Made by a program: the position numbers and the translations under genes. Under the pieces are notes generated by a model that ran no database searches, was not told the origin of the DNA, and saw only the letters and a program-made list of their open reading frames with translations. Shown here piece after piece: positions 35,944 to 45,500 of a stretch of DNA of 64,000 bases. How positions within the stretch are numbered: the first letter of the stretch is position 1; every line of letters begins with the position of its first letter. The stretch spans positions 2,031,596 to 2,095,595 of the forward strand of contig NZ_CP102275.1 in the NCBI RefSeq assembly GCF_025149465.1, given 5' to 3'. Source of the stretch: Thomasclavelia spiroformis DSM 1552. Its GTDB lineage: Bacteria; Bacillota_I; Bacilli_A; Erysipelotrichales; Coprobacillaceae.

Positions 35944-36261
35944 TTACGCATCGGCATCTTCATCTAAAGTTTCTATTAAAAAACTAACCGGCCTAAATCC
36001 ATCATTACACGATATCAGTGCCGATTTTGGATTTTTCATCCAGCCATTATAAATATTTTTTCCACCATGGGCTAAAGTCATCACAAAAGGTGAAATACTT
36101 GTCCATGCACTTTCACACATTTCTTCAGGTTTTTGCCAACCATTAGCAATAAACACTTGTCCTTCTTTCATATTGCAAGCATGTTCAATAGGATTTTCAT
36201 ATTTTTCCATCAAATCTTTATAACATGCAATTTTTACAACAGTTATCTTACATTTTTTCAT
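35944..36261 (-). CDS. TIGR04076 family protein
   Basis: 105 residues. It has the pattern of the TIGR04076 family: short protein starting with KKCKITVVKIACYKDL, then GQVFIANGWQKPEEMCESAW, then FVMTLAHGGK and a Cys in the final third (SCNDGFRPVSF). Function is unknown. The start at 36261 has AAGGA seven bases upstream; an ATG at 36267 is too close to it. The start overlaps the 3' end of the hydrolase gene, so it is the third gene of an ABC-hydrolase operon. Confidence 0.8.
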   Translation of the reverse strand: MKKCKITVVKIACYKDLMEKYENPIEHACNMKEGQVFIANGWQKPEEMCESAWTSISPFVMTLAHGGKNIYNGWMKNPKSALISCNDGFRPVSFLIETLDEDADA

Positions 36262-36889
36262 ATTCATTTCCTTCTTTAAAAAATTTATTTAATATTATTC
36301 CTAATTTTTGAGGATTATCTATATTTACTTCATGACCTGCATTTTCAATTATTTCTATGTTACTATTAGTTATTCTTTTTTTAAGTTGCAATGAAGCTGG
36401 TTTATTAGTTTTATCTTTATCTCCACATACTATAAGTGTTGGACAGGTTATTTTTTCTAAATCATTTTCAAAATTTAAATTCATCATTGATTTTGATAAA
36501 TTAATAAATTCATATTTATTAAATCCAATTTCTTTAAACATATTATTTGGCATTAGTTTAAATAATATATTTTGAAAATTTAATAATTTTTTAGGCATTA
36601 TATATCGAGTTGCAATTAATACTAAAGAATTAACTTTATCTGGATTTTCAATTGTATAATGCATTGCTAAAATACCACCCAATGATAAACCACATATATT
36701 AAGTGGTTCATCAATTTGTTTACAGTATCCAACAAAGGCTAGATATAAATTAGCATAATTTACCTCTTTGCAATGAAGTAATTTAACTAAATCTAAACAA
36801 ATTATATCATCTTTCATTTCCATAAACTCAATTGTTTTATTATAACTAAAACTATTTTGTCCTAAGCCATGTAATAAAATATATTTCAT
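36248..36889 (-). CDS. Alpha/beta hydrolase
   Basis: 213 residues. Nucleophile elbow CGLSLGGILAMHY (Ser ~72), acid in VCGDKDKTNKP and catalytic His in NAGHEVNID. Oxyanion HG is in LLHGLGQNSFSY. The fold is that of small esterases or lactonases; substrate unknown. Its ATG shares one base with the stop of the upstream ABC exporter (TAATG), so they are translationally coupled. Confidence 0.88.
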   Translation of the reverse strand: MKYILLHGLGQNSFSYNKTIEFMEMKDDIICLDLVKLLHCKEVNYANLYLAFVGYCKQIDEPLNICGLSLGGILAMHYTIENPDKVNSLVLIATRYIMPKKLLNFQNILFKLMPNNMFKEIGFNKYEFINLSKSMMNLNFENDLEKITCPTLIVCGDKDKTNKPASLQLKKRITNSNIEIIENAGHEVNIDNPQKLGIILNKFFKEGNEYEKM

Positions 36890-38643
36890 TATTTCAACCT
36901 TCCATAAAACATATCACTAAAAATACCTTCTGTTTTTATTAATTCATTATATTTACCATGTTGCACAATTTTACCATGATTCATTACAATTATTTCATCG
37001 CAATTTTTTAAAGTTGTGAGTCGATGAGCAATAGAAATAATAGTCATCTTGCTTTCTTTTTTTAACTTTTCTATTTCTGATTGAATATATTTTTCAGAAG
37101 TATTATCTAATGCCGAGGTAGCTTCATCTAAAATTAAAATTTTTGGTTTTCGTAAAAATATTCTTGCTATTGCAATACGCTGTTTTTGACCACCAGATAA
37201 ATTACTTCCTCCTTCTGAAAGTAAAGTGTCTAATTTTTTTGGTAAACTATTAATAAAATCAAATAAATAGGCTTTTTTTATTGCTTCTTCCACTTCAAAT
37301 TGTGATACTTTTCGATCTAACCCATAACAAATATTTTCATAAATAGTGCCAGCAATAATAAATGGATTTTGAGGCACCAAAGCAATAATTTGGGCAATAT
37401 CTTTACGTGACAAACTATTAATATCATAATTATCTATAATAACATTTCCTTTACATTGTTCTAATTTGCAAATAACTTTGATTAATGATGATTTACCACA
37501 ACCACTTGGTCCTGCAATTCCTAAAAACATCCCTTTTTTTATTTTAAGATCTAGATTTTTAATAATCTCTTTTTTGTTTTCATAACTAAATTGTAAATTA
37601 TGAATATTAATGATTTCATTATTATTTAAGTTTATACATTCGTTATTTTCTAAATTCTCATACGAAAAATCATTAGGGATTTCAGTCATTTGAAAAAAAT
37701 CTTCTGTTAATACCATACATTCAGATAACTCATCTAAAATACGATGTAATTCTTCTAGTGGTTTAATTAATTGAACGAAACATAAATAAGCAGTTAAAAC
37801 ACTTCCAATTGTAATAATATTTTTAGTTGCTAAAAAAGTTGCTGCACCAATTAATAAAACTGTAAATACTGCTTCATTTATAAACTTCATACTATCATAT
37901 TTTGCCATTTGTAAATGATGCTTCATCTCTTTACTTCTCAAAAATTCAGATTTATTATCAAATCTATTTTCTTCTAATTTAATACTATTAGTAATTCTAA
38001 TTACTTCTATCCCATTTAATAACTCTACTAAACTACCATCCATTTCTGATTTAGTATCCAGTAATTCCACTCGTATTCCTCTTTGTGTACTAATTTGTCT
38101 AAATACGATTAATATCCCAATTGGAATAACTAGTAACATTATCAAAGCTAAAACCACTGGTAAAGTAGTTAAAATAACTATAATTGCCGCTAAACTATTA
38201 AATATTGCTGGTGCAAAATCCATAAATATTAATTTTTCAAGCTTTACAGTACCTTCTAAACATCGATTAAGGCGCCCATGAATATTCCCTGTCATATTAT
38301 TTTTAAAATATGAAAGCGGTGCTTTTAAAAGTGACTTTATTACAATGCCTCGAGCTTTTTTTTCAGTTTTTGTAGCTGTATCTTCAACCAATATTCTTCG
38401 TAATATTTTAATTAATTCATTTACTATATTAATAATTAAAATTAATATTAATAATGGTATAATTTCTAAAAAATCAATCTGCTCTCGTAATAAAACATCA
38501 TCTGTCAACCAACCAATCGCTTTAGGTGTTAATTGCGTTAAAAATGCTGATATTATCATAATAAAAATAATTATAATAAAATTTCTTTTTTGTTCAAATT
38601 CTAATAAACTATATAATTTATATAATATTTTTTTTAAACCCAT
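36889..38643 (-). CDS. ABC exporter, fused membrane and ATPase domains
   Basis: 584 residues. The first ~310 form a six-helix type I exporter domain. The ATPase has Walker A GIAGPSGCGKSSL, Q-loop LVPQNPFI, signature LSGGQKQRIAIARIFL and Walker B ILILDEATSALD, with H-loop SIAHRLTTL. It most likely works as a homodimer exporting lipids, peptides or drugs. The start at 38643 is preferred because GGAG lies seven bases upstream; the ATG at 38655 lacks one. It heads an operon with the hydrolase and the TIGR04076 gene. Confidence 0.9.
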   Translation of the reverse strand: MGLKKILYKLYSLLEFEQKRNFIIIIFIMIISAFLTQLTPKAIGWLTDDVLLREQIDFLEIIPLLILILIINIVNELIKILRRILVEDTATKTEKKARGIVIKSLLKAPLSYFKNNMTGNIHGRLNRCLEGTVKLEKLIFMDFAPAIFNSLAAIIVILTTLPVVLALIMLLVIPIGILIVFRQISTQRGIRVELLDTKSEMDGSLVELLNGIEVIRITNSIKLEENRFDNKSEFLRSKEMKHHLQMAKYDSMKFINEAVFTVLLIGAATFLATKNIITIGSVLTAYLCFVQLIKPLEELHRILDELSECMVLTEDFFQMTEIPNDFSYENLENNECINLNNNEIINIHNLQFSYENKKEIIKNLDLKIKKGMFLGIAGPSGCGKSSLIKVICKLEQCKGNVIIDNYDINSLSRKDIAQIIALVPQNPFIIAGTIYENICYGLDRKVSQFEVEEAIKKAYLFDFINSLPKKLDTLLSEGGSNLSGGQKQRIAIARIFLRKPKILILDEATSALDNTSEKYIQSEIEKLKKESKMTIISIAHRLTTLKNCDEIIVMNHGKIVQHGKYNELIKTEGIFSDMFYGRLK

Positions 38644-38863
38644 TTTATTCTCCATACAATCATTACTTATAAAATATTATTTTAATATATTATACATCTT
38701 TTTAATTTAGAAAACACTAGTAAACATTATCTTCCAAAAATATGCAATTTCTCATTATTTTATATAAATTAAAACTATGATGAAATATCATCATAGTTTC
38801 TACTAAACATATTAATAGATTAAATTTTCAATACAGTTCAGCCTAAAGTTTAGTTAAAATCAT

Positions 38864-39061
38864 TTATAAAAATAAAAGTAAATACTAGCAATAATTCTTA
38901 CACGACTTTTTTAACTATATTTTTCTTATTAATATCAAAAGCAATACCTACACTAACAAGAAGATTTATAAAATAATAGCTAAAACATTTAACAAGCACT
39001 AGTATTTACTTATCTTTAAATTTATTATAACACATATTTTTAATAGATTCTATCATTATTT
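38864..39061. repeat. Degenerate noncoding repeat, copy B
   Basis: Counterpart of 35415-35603. It ends exactly at the 3' end of the YolD-like gene, and copy A ends with a similar TTATTTTTACTATT. The rest of 38644-38863 shows no gene. Confidence 0.5.
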
Positions 39062-39472
39062 TTACCATTCAAGCCAATATAAATCATCTAGCTTTATTTT
39101 CATTCCATTGTTTAAAACTAATACCTTATTATACTCATCAATCTTCTTTATATTAGCTAAAACTGTGATATATTTTCCTCCTGATTTTTTTAAATCAGCT
39201 TGAAAATAAGTTATTTTTATTTCAAATAACTTATCAAGATTTAATAAAATATAGTTTAATTTATTATTTAGTATTTCTTTTTGATTTTCATCTAGTTCTT
39301 TTTTTGAATCAGTAATTCGACTAGCTTCATCGATTGATTCTTTATGACCTGTCAAGGCTGCAAAAGGGGCAAATTGAGCAGCTCGATCAATTATTTTCAT
39401 TTGAGGATGTTTTGATGATATGTGACGTGGCATATTTATAATATCATCATAGTTATGAATATCTTTCTTCAT
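39062..39472 (-). CDS. YolD-like family protein
   Basis: 136 residues. The conserved N-terminal block is NMPRHISSKHPQMKIIDRAA followed by QFAPFAALTGH. YolD-like proteins are typically encoded beside Y-family polymerases and UvrX; they are thought to be functional counterparts of UmuD in Gram-positive bacteria. It starts 11 bp after the polymerase gene with GGAG before the ATG, so they share a transcript. Confidence 0.88.
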   Translation of the reverse strand: MKKDIHNYDDIINMPRHISSKHPQMKIIDRAAQFAPFAALTGHKESIDEASRITDSKKELDENQKEILNNKLNYILLNLDKLFEIKITYFQADLKKSGGKYITVLANIKKIDEYNKVLVLNNGMKIKLDDLYWLEW

Positions 39473-39483
39473 TATTTTCTCCT

Positions 39484-41004
39484 TTATGCTTTATGTCCCC
39501 CTATTGTTTTATTACGTTCAATTGTTGTAGCACCTTCTTTAAGATTCATTCCTTTTAAGATTGCATTTTTACCATATTTCTTTTTGATTTGTAATGTTGC
39601 TTGCTGTAACTTTTTTTCTTTTAATAATTCTTTTGATTCTTTTTCTCGTTGTTTTTTTAAAGCTTCATAATCAGTAAATAAATCTAATTGTTCAATTGTT
39701 TTTTGATTAATTAATGTCGCTTCACTTACAACATGATTAGCTGAAATATTAATTCTTTTTACTGTTAAGTTTTTATCAATGATTTTATCATATAATTTCA
39801 TTACAGCATCAATAATTAATTTTGCAGACGCAGTTTTTTCATTAAGATTTACTGTTCCATGAGCATGTTTAGGTATTTTTCTACCATAATAATCAGTTGT
39901 AATTTCTCCTTGGTAATATTTATATTTTGAAAGATTTTCGATATCATAACCAATTGTTAAAACAATTTGATCAGTAACTAATCTTTTTTCAACTAAGTTT
40001 AATGAAAGCAAATCAAGCATTTCTTTTACAACTAATTTTGCTTTATTAAAATCATATGGTGAATCTAAAACTTGGCCACTACCAATACTATTATTTTCTG
40101 GTTTATAGCCTTTAATATCATTAATCGTACATGGTTCATAGCCCCAAGCATGATCAATTAATAATTCAGCATTAATGCCAAATAAATCATAAAGTAAATC
40201 TTCATTATAATATTCATCTTCTTTACCAATTGAACATTTCGCAATATCTCCCATTGTATATAAGCCAACTTTTTTTAATTTATTTTGATAGCCTTTGCCG
40301 ACTCTCCAAAAATCAGTAATTGGCTGATGATACCAAAGATATTTTCGATACATCATCTCATCTAACTGAGCTATTCTAACACCATCTTGATCTGCTTTTG
40401 TATGTTTAGCAACTATATCCATAGCAATTTTACACAAATATAAATTTGTTCCAATTCCAGCGGTAGCTGTAATCCCAGTAGTTTTTAAAACATCTAAAAT
40501 AATCATTTTTGCAAATTCCCGGGGCTTTACATTATAAACTTTAAGATATGATGTAATATCAATAAAAACTTCATCAATCGAATAAACATGCATATCATCT
40601 ACAGAAACATATTTTAAGTAAATTTCATAAATTTTAGTACTATATTCAATATAAAAAGCCATTCGTGGTGTTGCAATAATATATGATAATGATAAGTTTG
40701 GATCTTGACTAAGTAAATTATCATCATATGATTCACCAGTAAATTTTTTATTACCTAGTTTATTTTTTCTTTGTTGATTTATTTCTTTGACCTTTTGAAT
40801 TACTTCAAATAATCTTGCTCTTCCTGGAATTCCATATTTTTTTAATGATGGTGATACTGCTAAACAAATTGTTTTTTCACTACGACTTACGTCAGCAACA
40901 ACAAGATTAGTTGTTAAAGGATCAAGATTTCTTTCAACACATTCAACTGATGCATAAAACGACTTTAAATCAATTGCCATATATATTCGTTTATCTTGTT
41001 TCAT
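39484..41004 (-). CDS. Y-family DNA polymerase (UvrX/DinB-like)
   Basis: 506 residues, longer than DinB (~350-410). The catalytic motifs are AIDLKSFYASVECVERNLDP and YSIDEVFIDIT. The helix-hairpin-helix-like region (YQNKLKKVGLYTMGDIA) and the little finger domain follow. The C-terminus is a basic, helical extension. Translesion synthesis polymerase. Pairing with YolD supports an SOS or mobile-element-linked mutagenesis role; no LexA box was identified upstream. Confidence 0.92.
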   Translation of the reverse strand: MKQDKRIYMAIDLKSFYASVECVERNLDPLTTNLVVADVSRSEKTICLAVSPSLKKYGIPGRARLFEVIQKVKEINQQRKNKLGNKKFTGESYDDNLLSQDPNLSLSYIIATPRMAFYIEYSTKIYEIYLKYVSVDDMHVYSIDEVFIDITSYLKVYNVKPREFAKMIILDVLKTTGITATAGIGTNLYLCKIAMDIVAKHTKADQDGVRIAQLDEMMYRKYLWYHQPITDFWRVGKGYQNKLKKVGLYTMGDIAKCSIGKEDEYYNEDLLYDLFGINAELLIDHAWGYEPCTINDIKGYKPENNSIGSGQVLDSPYDFNKAKLVVKEMLDLLSLNLVEKRLVTDQIVLTIGYDIENLSKYKYYQGEITTDYYGRKIPKHAHGTVNLNEKTASAKLIIDAVMKLYDKIIDKNLTVKRINISANHVVSEATLINQKTIEQLDLFTDYEALKKQREKESKELLKEKKLQQATLQIKKKYGKNAILKGMNLKEGATTIERNKTIGGHKA

Positions 41005-41055
41005 TTATTCATTCACCCTTTATATTTATTTTACCAAAAAAAAGAATCTTATAAC

Positions 41056-41086
41056 AAAAAAGAATTAACTTTAATCGTTAATTCTT
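41056..41086 (-). terminator. Terminator of the nitrogen-assimilation operon
   Basis: AGAATTAAC and GTTAATTCT form a 9-bp stem next to the gltD stop, followed by TTTTTT on the - strand. Confidence 0.85.
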
Positions 41087-42547
41087 TTAATCAAAATCTT
41101 TCATTAAATATTCATTTACTTCATTAGCACATTCATTACCTTCCATAATCGCCCATACAACTAATGATTGACCACGACGACTATCTCCAGCAACAAAAAT
41201 TTTATCATCAGTTGTTTGATAAGAAAATTGTTTAGTTGCAATAGTATTTTTAGCAGTAGTTTGTAAATTAAAAGTATTTTTTAATTCTAAATCAATACCA
41301 GTAAAACCAGCAGCAATTAACAATAAATCTGCTTTGATAATTTTTTGACTACCTTCAACTTCAATTATCTTACCATTATTAATTTCAATATTAACAATTT
41401 TTACTGCTTTAAGTTGTCCTTTTTCATCAATACATTCTTTAACAGTTGTTTTATAAAGACGTGGATCATGATGAAATATTTCCATACTTTCTTCTTGACC
41501 ATAATCAATTTTATTAACGTGAGGCCATTGTGGCCATGGCTCTTCTTTTGTTCTTGTCGAAGGCAATTGTGGCATCATTTCCAACTGTGTTACTGAGATA
41601 CAACCATGACGAATAGCCGTAGCAACACAATCATTTCCTGTATCACCACCACCGACAACAACTACATGTTTATCTTTAGCACTAATATAATTTCCTTTTT
41701 CATAAGTATTATCAAGCAAGGCTTTAGTTGTTGATGCAAGAAAATCAACTGCTAAATATATTCCTTTGCTATTTCGACCAGGTACTTTTAAATCACGTGC
41801 TTGTTTAGCCCCACAACATAAAACTATCGCATCATAGTTCAACAATAATTCTTCTTTTGTAAGATCAACACCGACATTTTTATTGGTAATAAAAATAATT
41901 CCTTCTTCTTTCATTAATTGAATACGTCGTTCAATTATTTTTTTATCAAGTTTCATATTTGGAATTCCATACATTAACAAGCCACCTAAACGATCTTCTT
42001 TTTCATAAACAGTAACTTCATGTCCTTTTTGATTTAATTGATATGCAACCGTTAAACCAGCTGGACCACTTCCAATTACTGCAACCTTTTTACCTGTACG
42101 AAAACTTGGTAAATTGGCTTTAATTAGACTATTTTTAAAAGCTGTTTCAATGACATATAATTCATTATCCTTAATTGTAACAGGATCATCATTCAATCCA
42201 CATACACAAGCTTTTTCACATAAAGCAGGACAAACACGGCCAGTAAATTCAGGAAAACAATTTGTTTTTAATAATCTTGCTAGTGCTTGTTTTTCATTAC
42301 CACGATATATTTCATCATTCCATTCAGGAATTAAATTATGTAAGGGGCACCCTGAAACTGTTCCTTTTATAGAAATGGCAGATTGACAAAAAGGTACTCC
42401 ACAATTCATACAACGTGCACCTTGTTGTTTCCTTAATGATGGATTTAAAGACTGATGAAATTCATCGAAATTTAAAATTCGCTTTTGTGGTTTAATGGAA
42501 AAATTATCAACACGTTGATATTCTAAAAACCCTGTTGGTTTAGCCAT
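41087..42547 (-). CDS. gltD: Glutamate synthase small subunit
   Basis: 486 residues. It passes electrons from NADPH to the large subunit. N-terminal iron-sulfur cysteines: CMNCGVPFCQ, GCPLHNLIPEW, CPALCEKACVCG. FAD site VIGSGPAGLTVAYQL and NADPH site VVGGGDTGNDC. Start overlaps the gltB stop by eight bases. The full-length frame has no anomalies. Confidence 0.95.
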   Translation of the reverse strand: MAKPTGFLEYQRVDNFSIKPQKRILNFDEFHQSLNPSLRKQQGARCMNCGVPFCQSAISIKGTVSGCPLHNLIPEWNDEIYRGNEKQALARLLKTNCFPEFTGRVCPALCEKACVCGLNDDPVTIKDNELYVIETAFKNSLIKANLPSFRTGKKVAVIGSGPAGLTVAYQLNQKGHEVTVYEKEDRLGGLLMYGIPNMKLDKKIIERRIQLMKEEGIIFITNKNVGVDLTKEELLLNYDAIVLCCGAKQARDLKVPGRNSKGIYLAVDFLASTTKALLDNTYEKGNYISAKDKHVVVVGGGDTGNDCVATAIRHGCISVTQLEMMPQLPSTRTKEEPWPQWPHVNKIDYGQEESMEIFHHDPRLYKTTVKECIDEKGQLKAVKIVNIEINNGKIIEVEGSQKIIKADLLLIAAGFTGIDLELKNTFNLQTTAKNTIATKQFSYQTTDDKIFVAGDSRRGQSLVVWAIMEGNECANEVNEYLMKDFD

Positions 42548-45500
42548 GATATTCCTCCTTTATTCCGTGAATTCTATTGAACGCTTCAAGTTTTGCTACT
42601 TCAAGTGGATAGCCTCTATCTTCATATTCTTTTATTATTGTCATAATTTTTTGATAATCTTTTGGTACAAGCTTTTTAAAACAAGGCAACCAATTTGCAT
42701 AGTCATTTAAGATTGTTTTAGCAAAAGATGAAGCTGTTGCCTTAAAGTGTTTATTAATCAAATCATATAATTCTGCTTGATCTTGACTATTAGTAACTTC
42801 TTCCATCAAGACCATTTCTTTATTTAACCGTTTATCTAAATCGTTATCCTGATCTAAAACATATGCAATTCCTCCGCTCATTCCAGCCGCTAAATTTTTA
42901 CCTGTTTTACCAAGAATTACAACTTTTCCACCTGTCATATATTCTAAACCATGATCTCCACACCCTTCTACAATTGCAATTGCTCCAGAATTTCTTACCG
43001 CAAATCGCTCTCCGGCAAGACCATTTACATAAACCTCACCAGATGTTGCCCCATATAAAGCTACATTTCCTATAATTACATTATCATGACTATTATATTT
43101 AGCTTTAGAATTAGGATATATCGCTAAATGCCCTCCTGATAAACCTTTTCCAAAATAATCATTGGCATCACCCACTAAATTCATCGTAATTCCTTTAGGT
43201 AAAAATGCTCCAAATGATTGACCGGCACCACCGATACAATTAATGGTAAAAGTATCATCGTTTAGTTTTTGCTGATATTTTTTAGTAACCTCACTACCAA
43301 ATAATGTTCCAACACTTCGATCAAGACTAGAAACATGAATTGTTTCTTGATGTTTTGTCCCTCTATTCAATGCATCTTTAAAACGTGGTAAGATTTCTTT
43401 CATATCTAATTTATTTTCTAATTCAAATTGATAAATATCTTGTTTTTTAAAATGAACAGGATAAGCTTTTTGATTTAAAATTGCTTTTAAATCAATATCT
43501 TGACCAATCTTATCTTTAACTTTTAAACAATCAAGATGACCAACCATTTCTTCAATCGTTCTAAAACCAAGACTAGCCATAATTTCTCGTAACTCACTAG
43601 CTATAAAAATCATGAAATTCATTACATATTCCGGTTTACCTTTAAATCTTTTTCTAAGCTCTTTGTTTTGAGTTGCAATGCCAACTGGACAAGTATCTAA
43701 ATTACAAACTCGCATCATGATACATCCCATGGTAACTAGTGGTGCAGTAGCAAAACCAAATTCCTCAGCTCCTAATAATGTTGCAATTGCAACATCACGA
43801 CCCGTCATTAATTTTCCATCAGTTTCTAATACCACTCGTGTTCGTAAATTATTTTCTACTAATGTCTGATGGGTTTGTAATAAACCAATTTCCCAAGGTA
43901 ATCCAGCATGGTGAATTGAACTTTGATTTGCTGCTCCGGTTCCTCCATCATATCCTGAAATTAAAATAACTTCAGCTCCTGCTTTTGCTACTCCACAAGC
44001 TACTGTACCTACACCATTTTTAGAAACTAATTTAACTGAAATTCGTGCCTCACGATTAGCGTTTTTTAAATCATAAATTAGTTGTGCTAAATCTTCAATT
44101 GAATAAATATCATGATGTGGTGGTGGTGAGATTAAAGATACTCCGGGTGTTGAATATCGTGTTTTAGCAATCCAAGGATAGACTTTTTTTCCTGGTAAAT
44201 GTCCACCCTCACCTGGCTTTGCTCCTTGTGCCATTTTTATTTGAATTTCTTTTGCACTTACAAGATATTCACTAGTTACTCCAAAACGGCCGCTAGCAAC
44301 TTGTTTAATTGCACTATTAGCTTTTCCATAAAGGCGTTCTATTTCTTCACCACCTTCACCAGAATTTGATTTTCCACCTAATTTATTCATGGCAATAGCC
44401 ATGCATTCATGTGCTTCTTTTGAAATTGAACCATATGACATAGCTCCGGTTTTGAATCTTTTTACAATTGATTCAATACTTTCTACTTCATCTATAGATA
44501 TTGCTTTTCTTTTTGAAAAATCAAAATCTAAAAGTTGTCTAATTGTATATGGTTTATCTTGTTGATTTAGTTGTTTTGAATATAATTTAAATAATTCATA
44601 ATCATTATTTTGAGTAGCCCTTTGGAGCATAACTATTGTTTCAGGATTATATAAATGAATTTCTTTATCTTTTCCTTTACGATATTTATGAAATCCTAAA
44701 CTGTTTAATGAAGCAAAAGTTGATAGTTTTGAAGAATCGTAAGCATAATTATGATAATAGCGAATATCTGCTTCGATTTCTTCTAAACCGATTTTTCCAA
44801 TACAATTGATAGTATTAGTAAAATATTTATCAATTACTTCTTGTTTAATTCCAACTGTTTCAAAAATTTGAGCTGATTGATATGATTGTAAAGTTGATAT
44901 TCCCATTTTAGATGCAATCTTTACAACTCCATGAACTATTGCCTGATTATAATCTTCAATTGCTTGATTTTCTTCTTTTTCTAAAATATTTTCTTGAATC
45001 ATTTCATGGATACATTCATGAGCTAAATATGGATAAATTGCTTTAGCCCCATATCCTAATAAACATGCAAATTGATGCACATCTCGAGGTTCACCACTTT
45101 CTAAAACAATTGATACATTAGTTTCTTTTTTAGTATTGATAAAATGATGTTCTAGAGCAGAAACTGCAAGTAACGAAGGAATAATGAGTTGATCGTAAGC
45201 AACATCTCGATCGGATAAAATAAAGATATTAACACCATCTATATATGCTTTGTCACATTTTACAAACAAATCATCTAATGCCTTTTGTAATGTTATTTTC
45301 TTTGAAAATGATAGCGAGATTACTTTACTACAAAAACCTTCTTGATTTAATTGTTTTATTTTATCAATATCTAATCGATCAAGAATAGGATTATTAATTT
45401 CTAAAACTTGACAGTTTTTAGCTTGATCTTGCAATAAATTACCTTGTGATCCTAAATATACAGTCGTATCTACTACAACATCTTCTCTTAATGCATCAAT

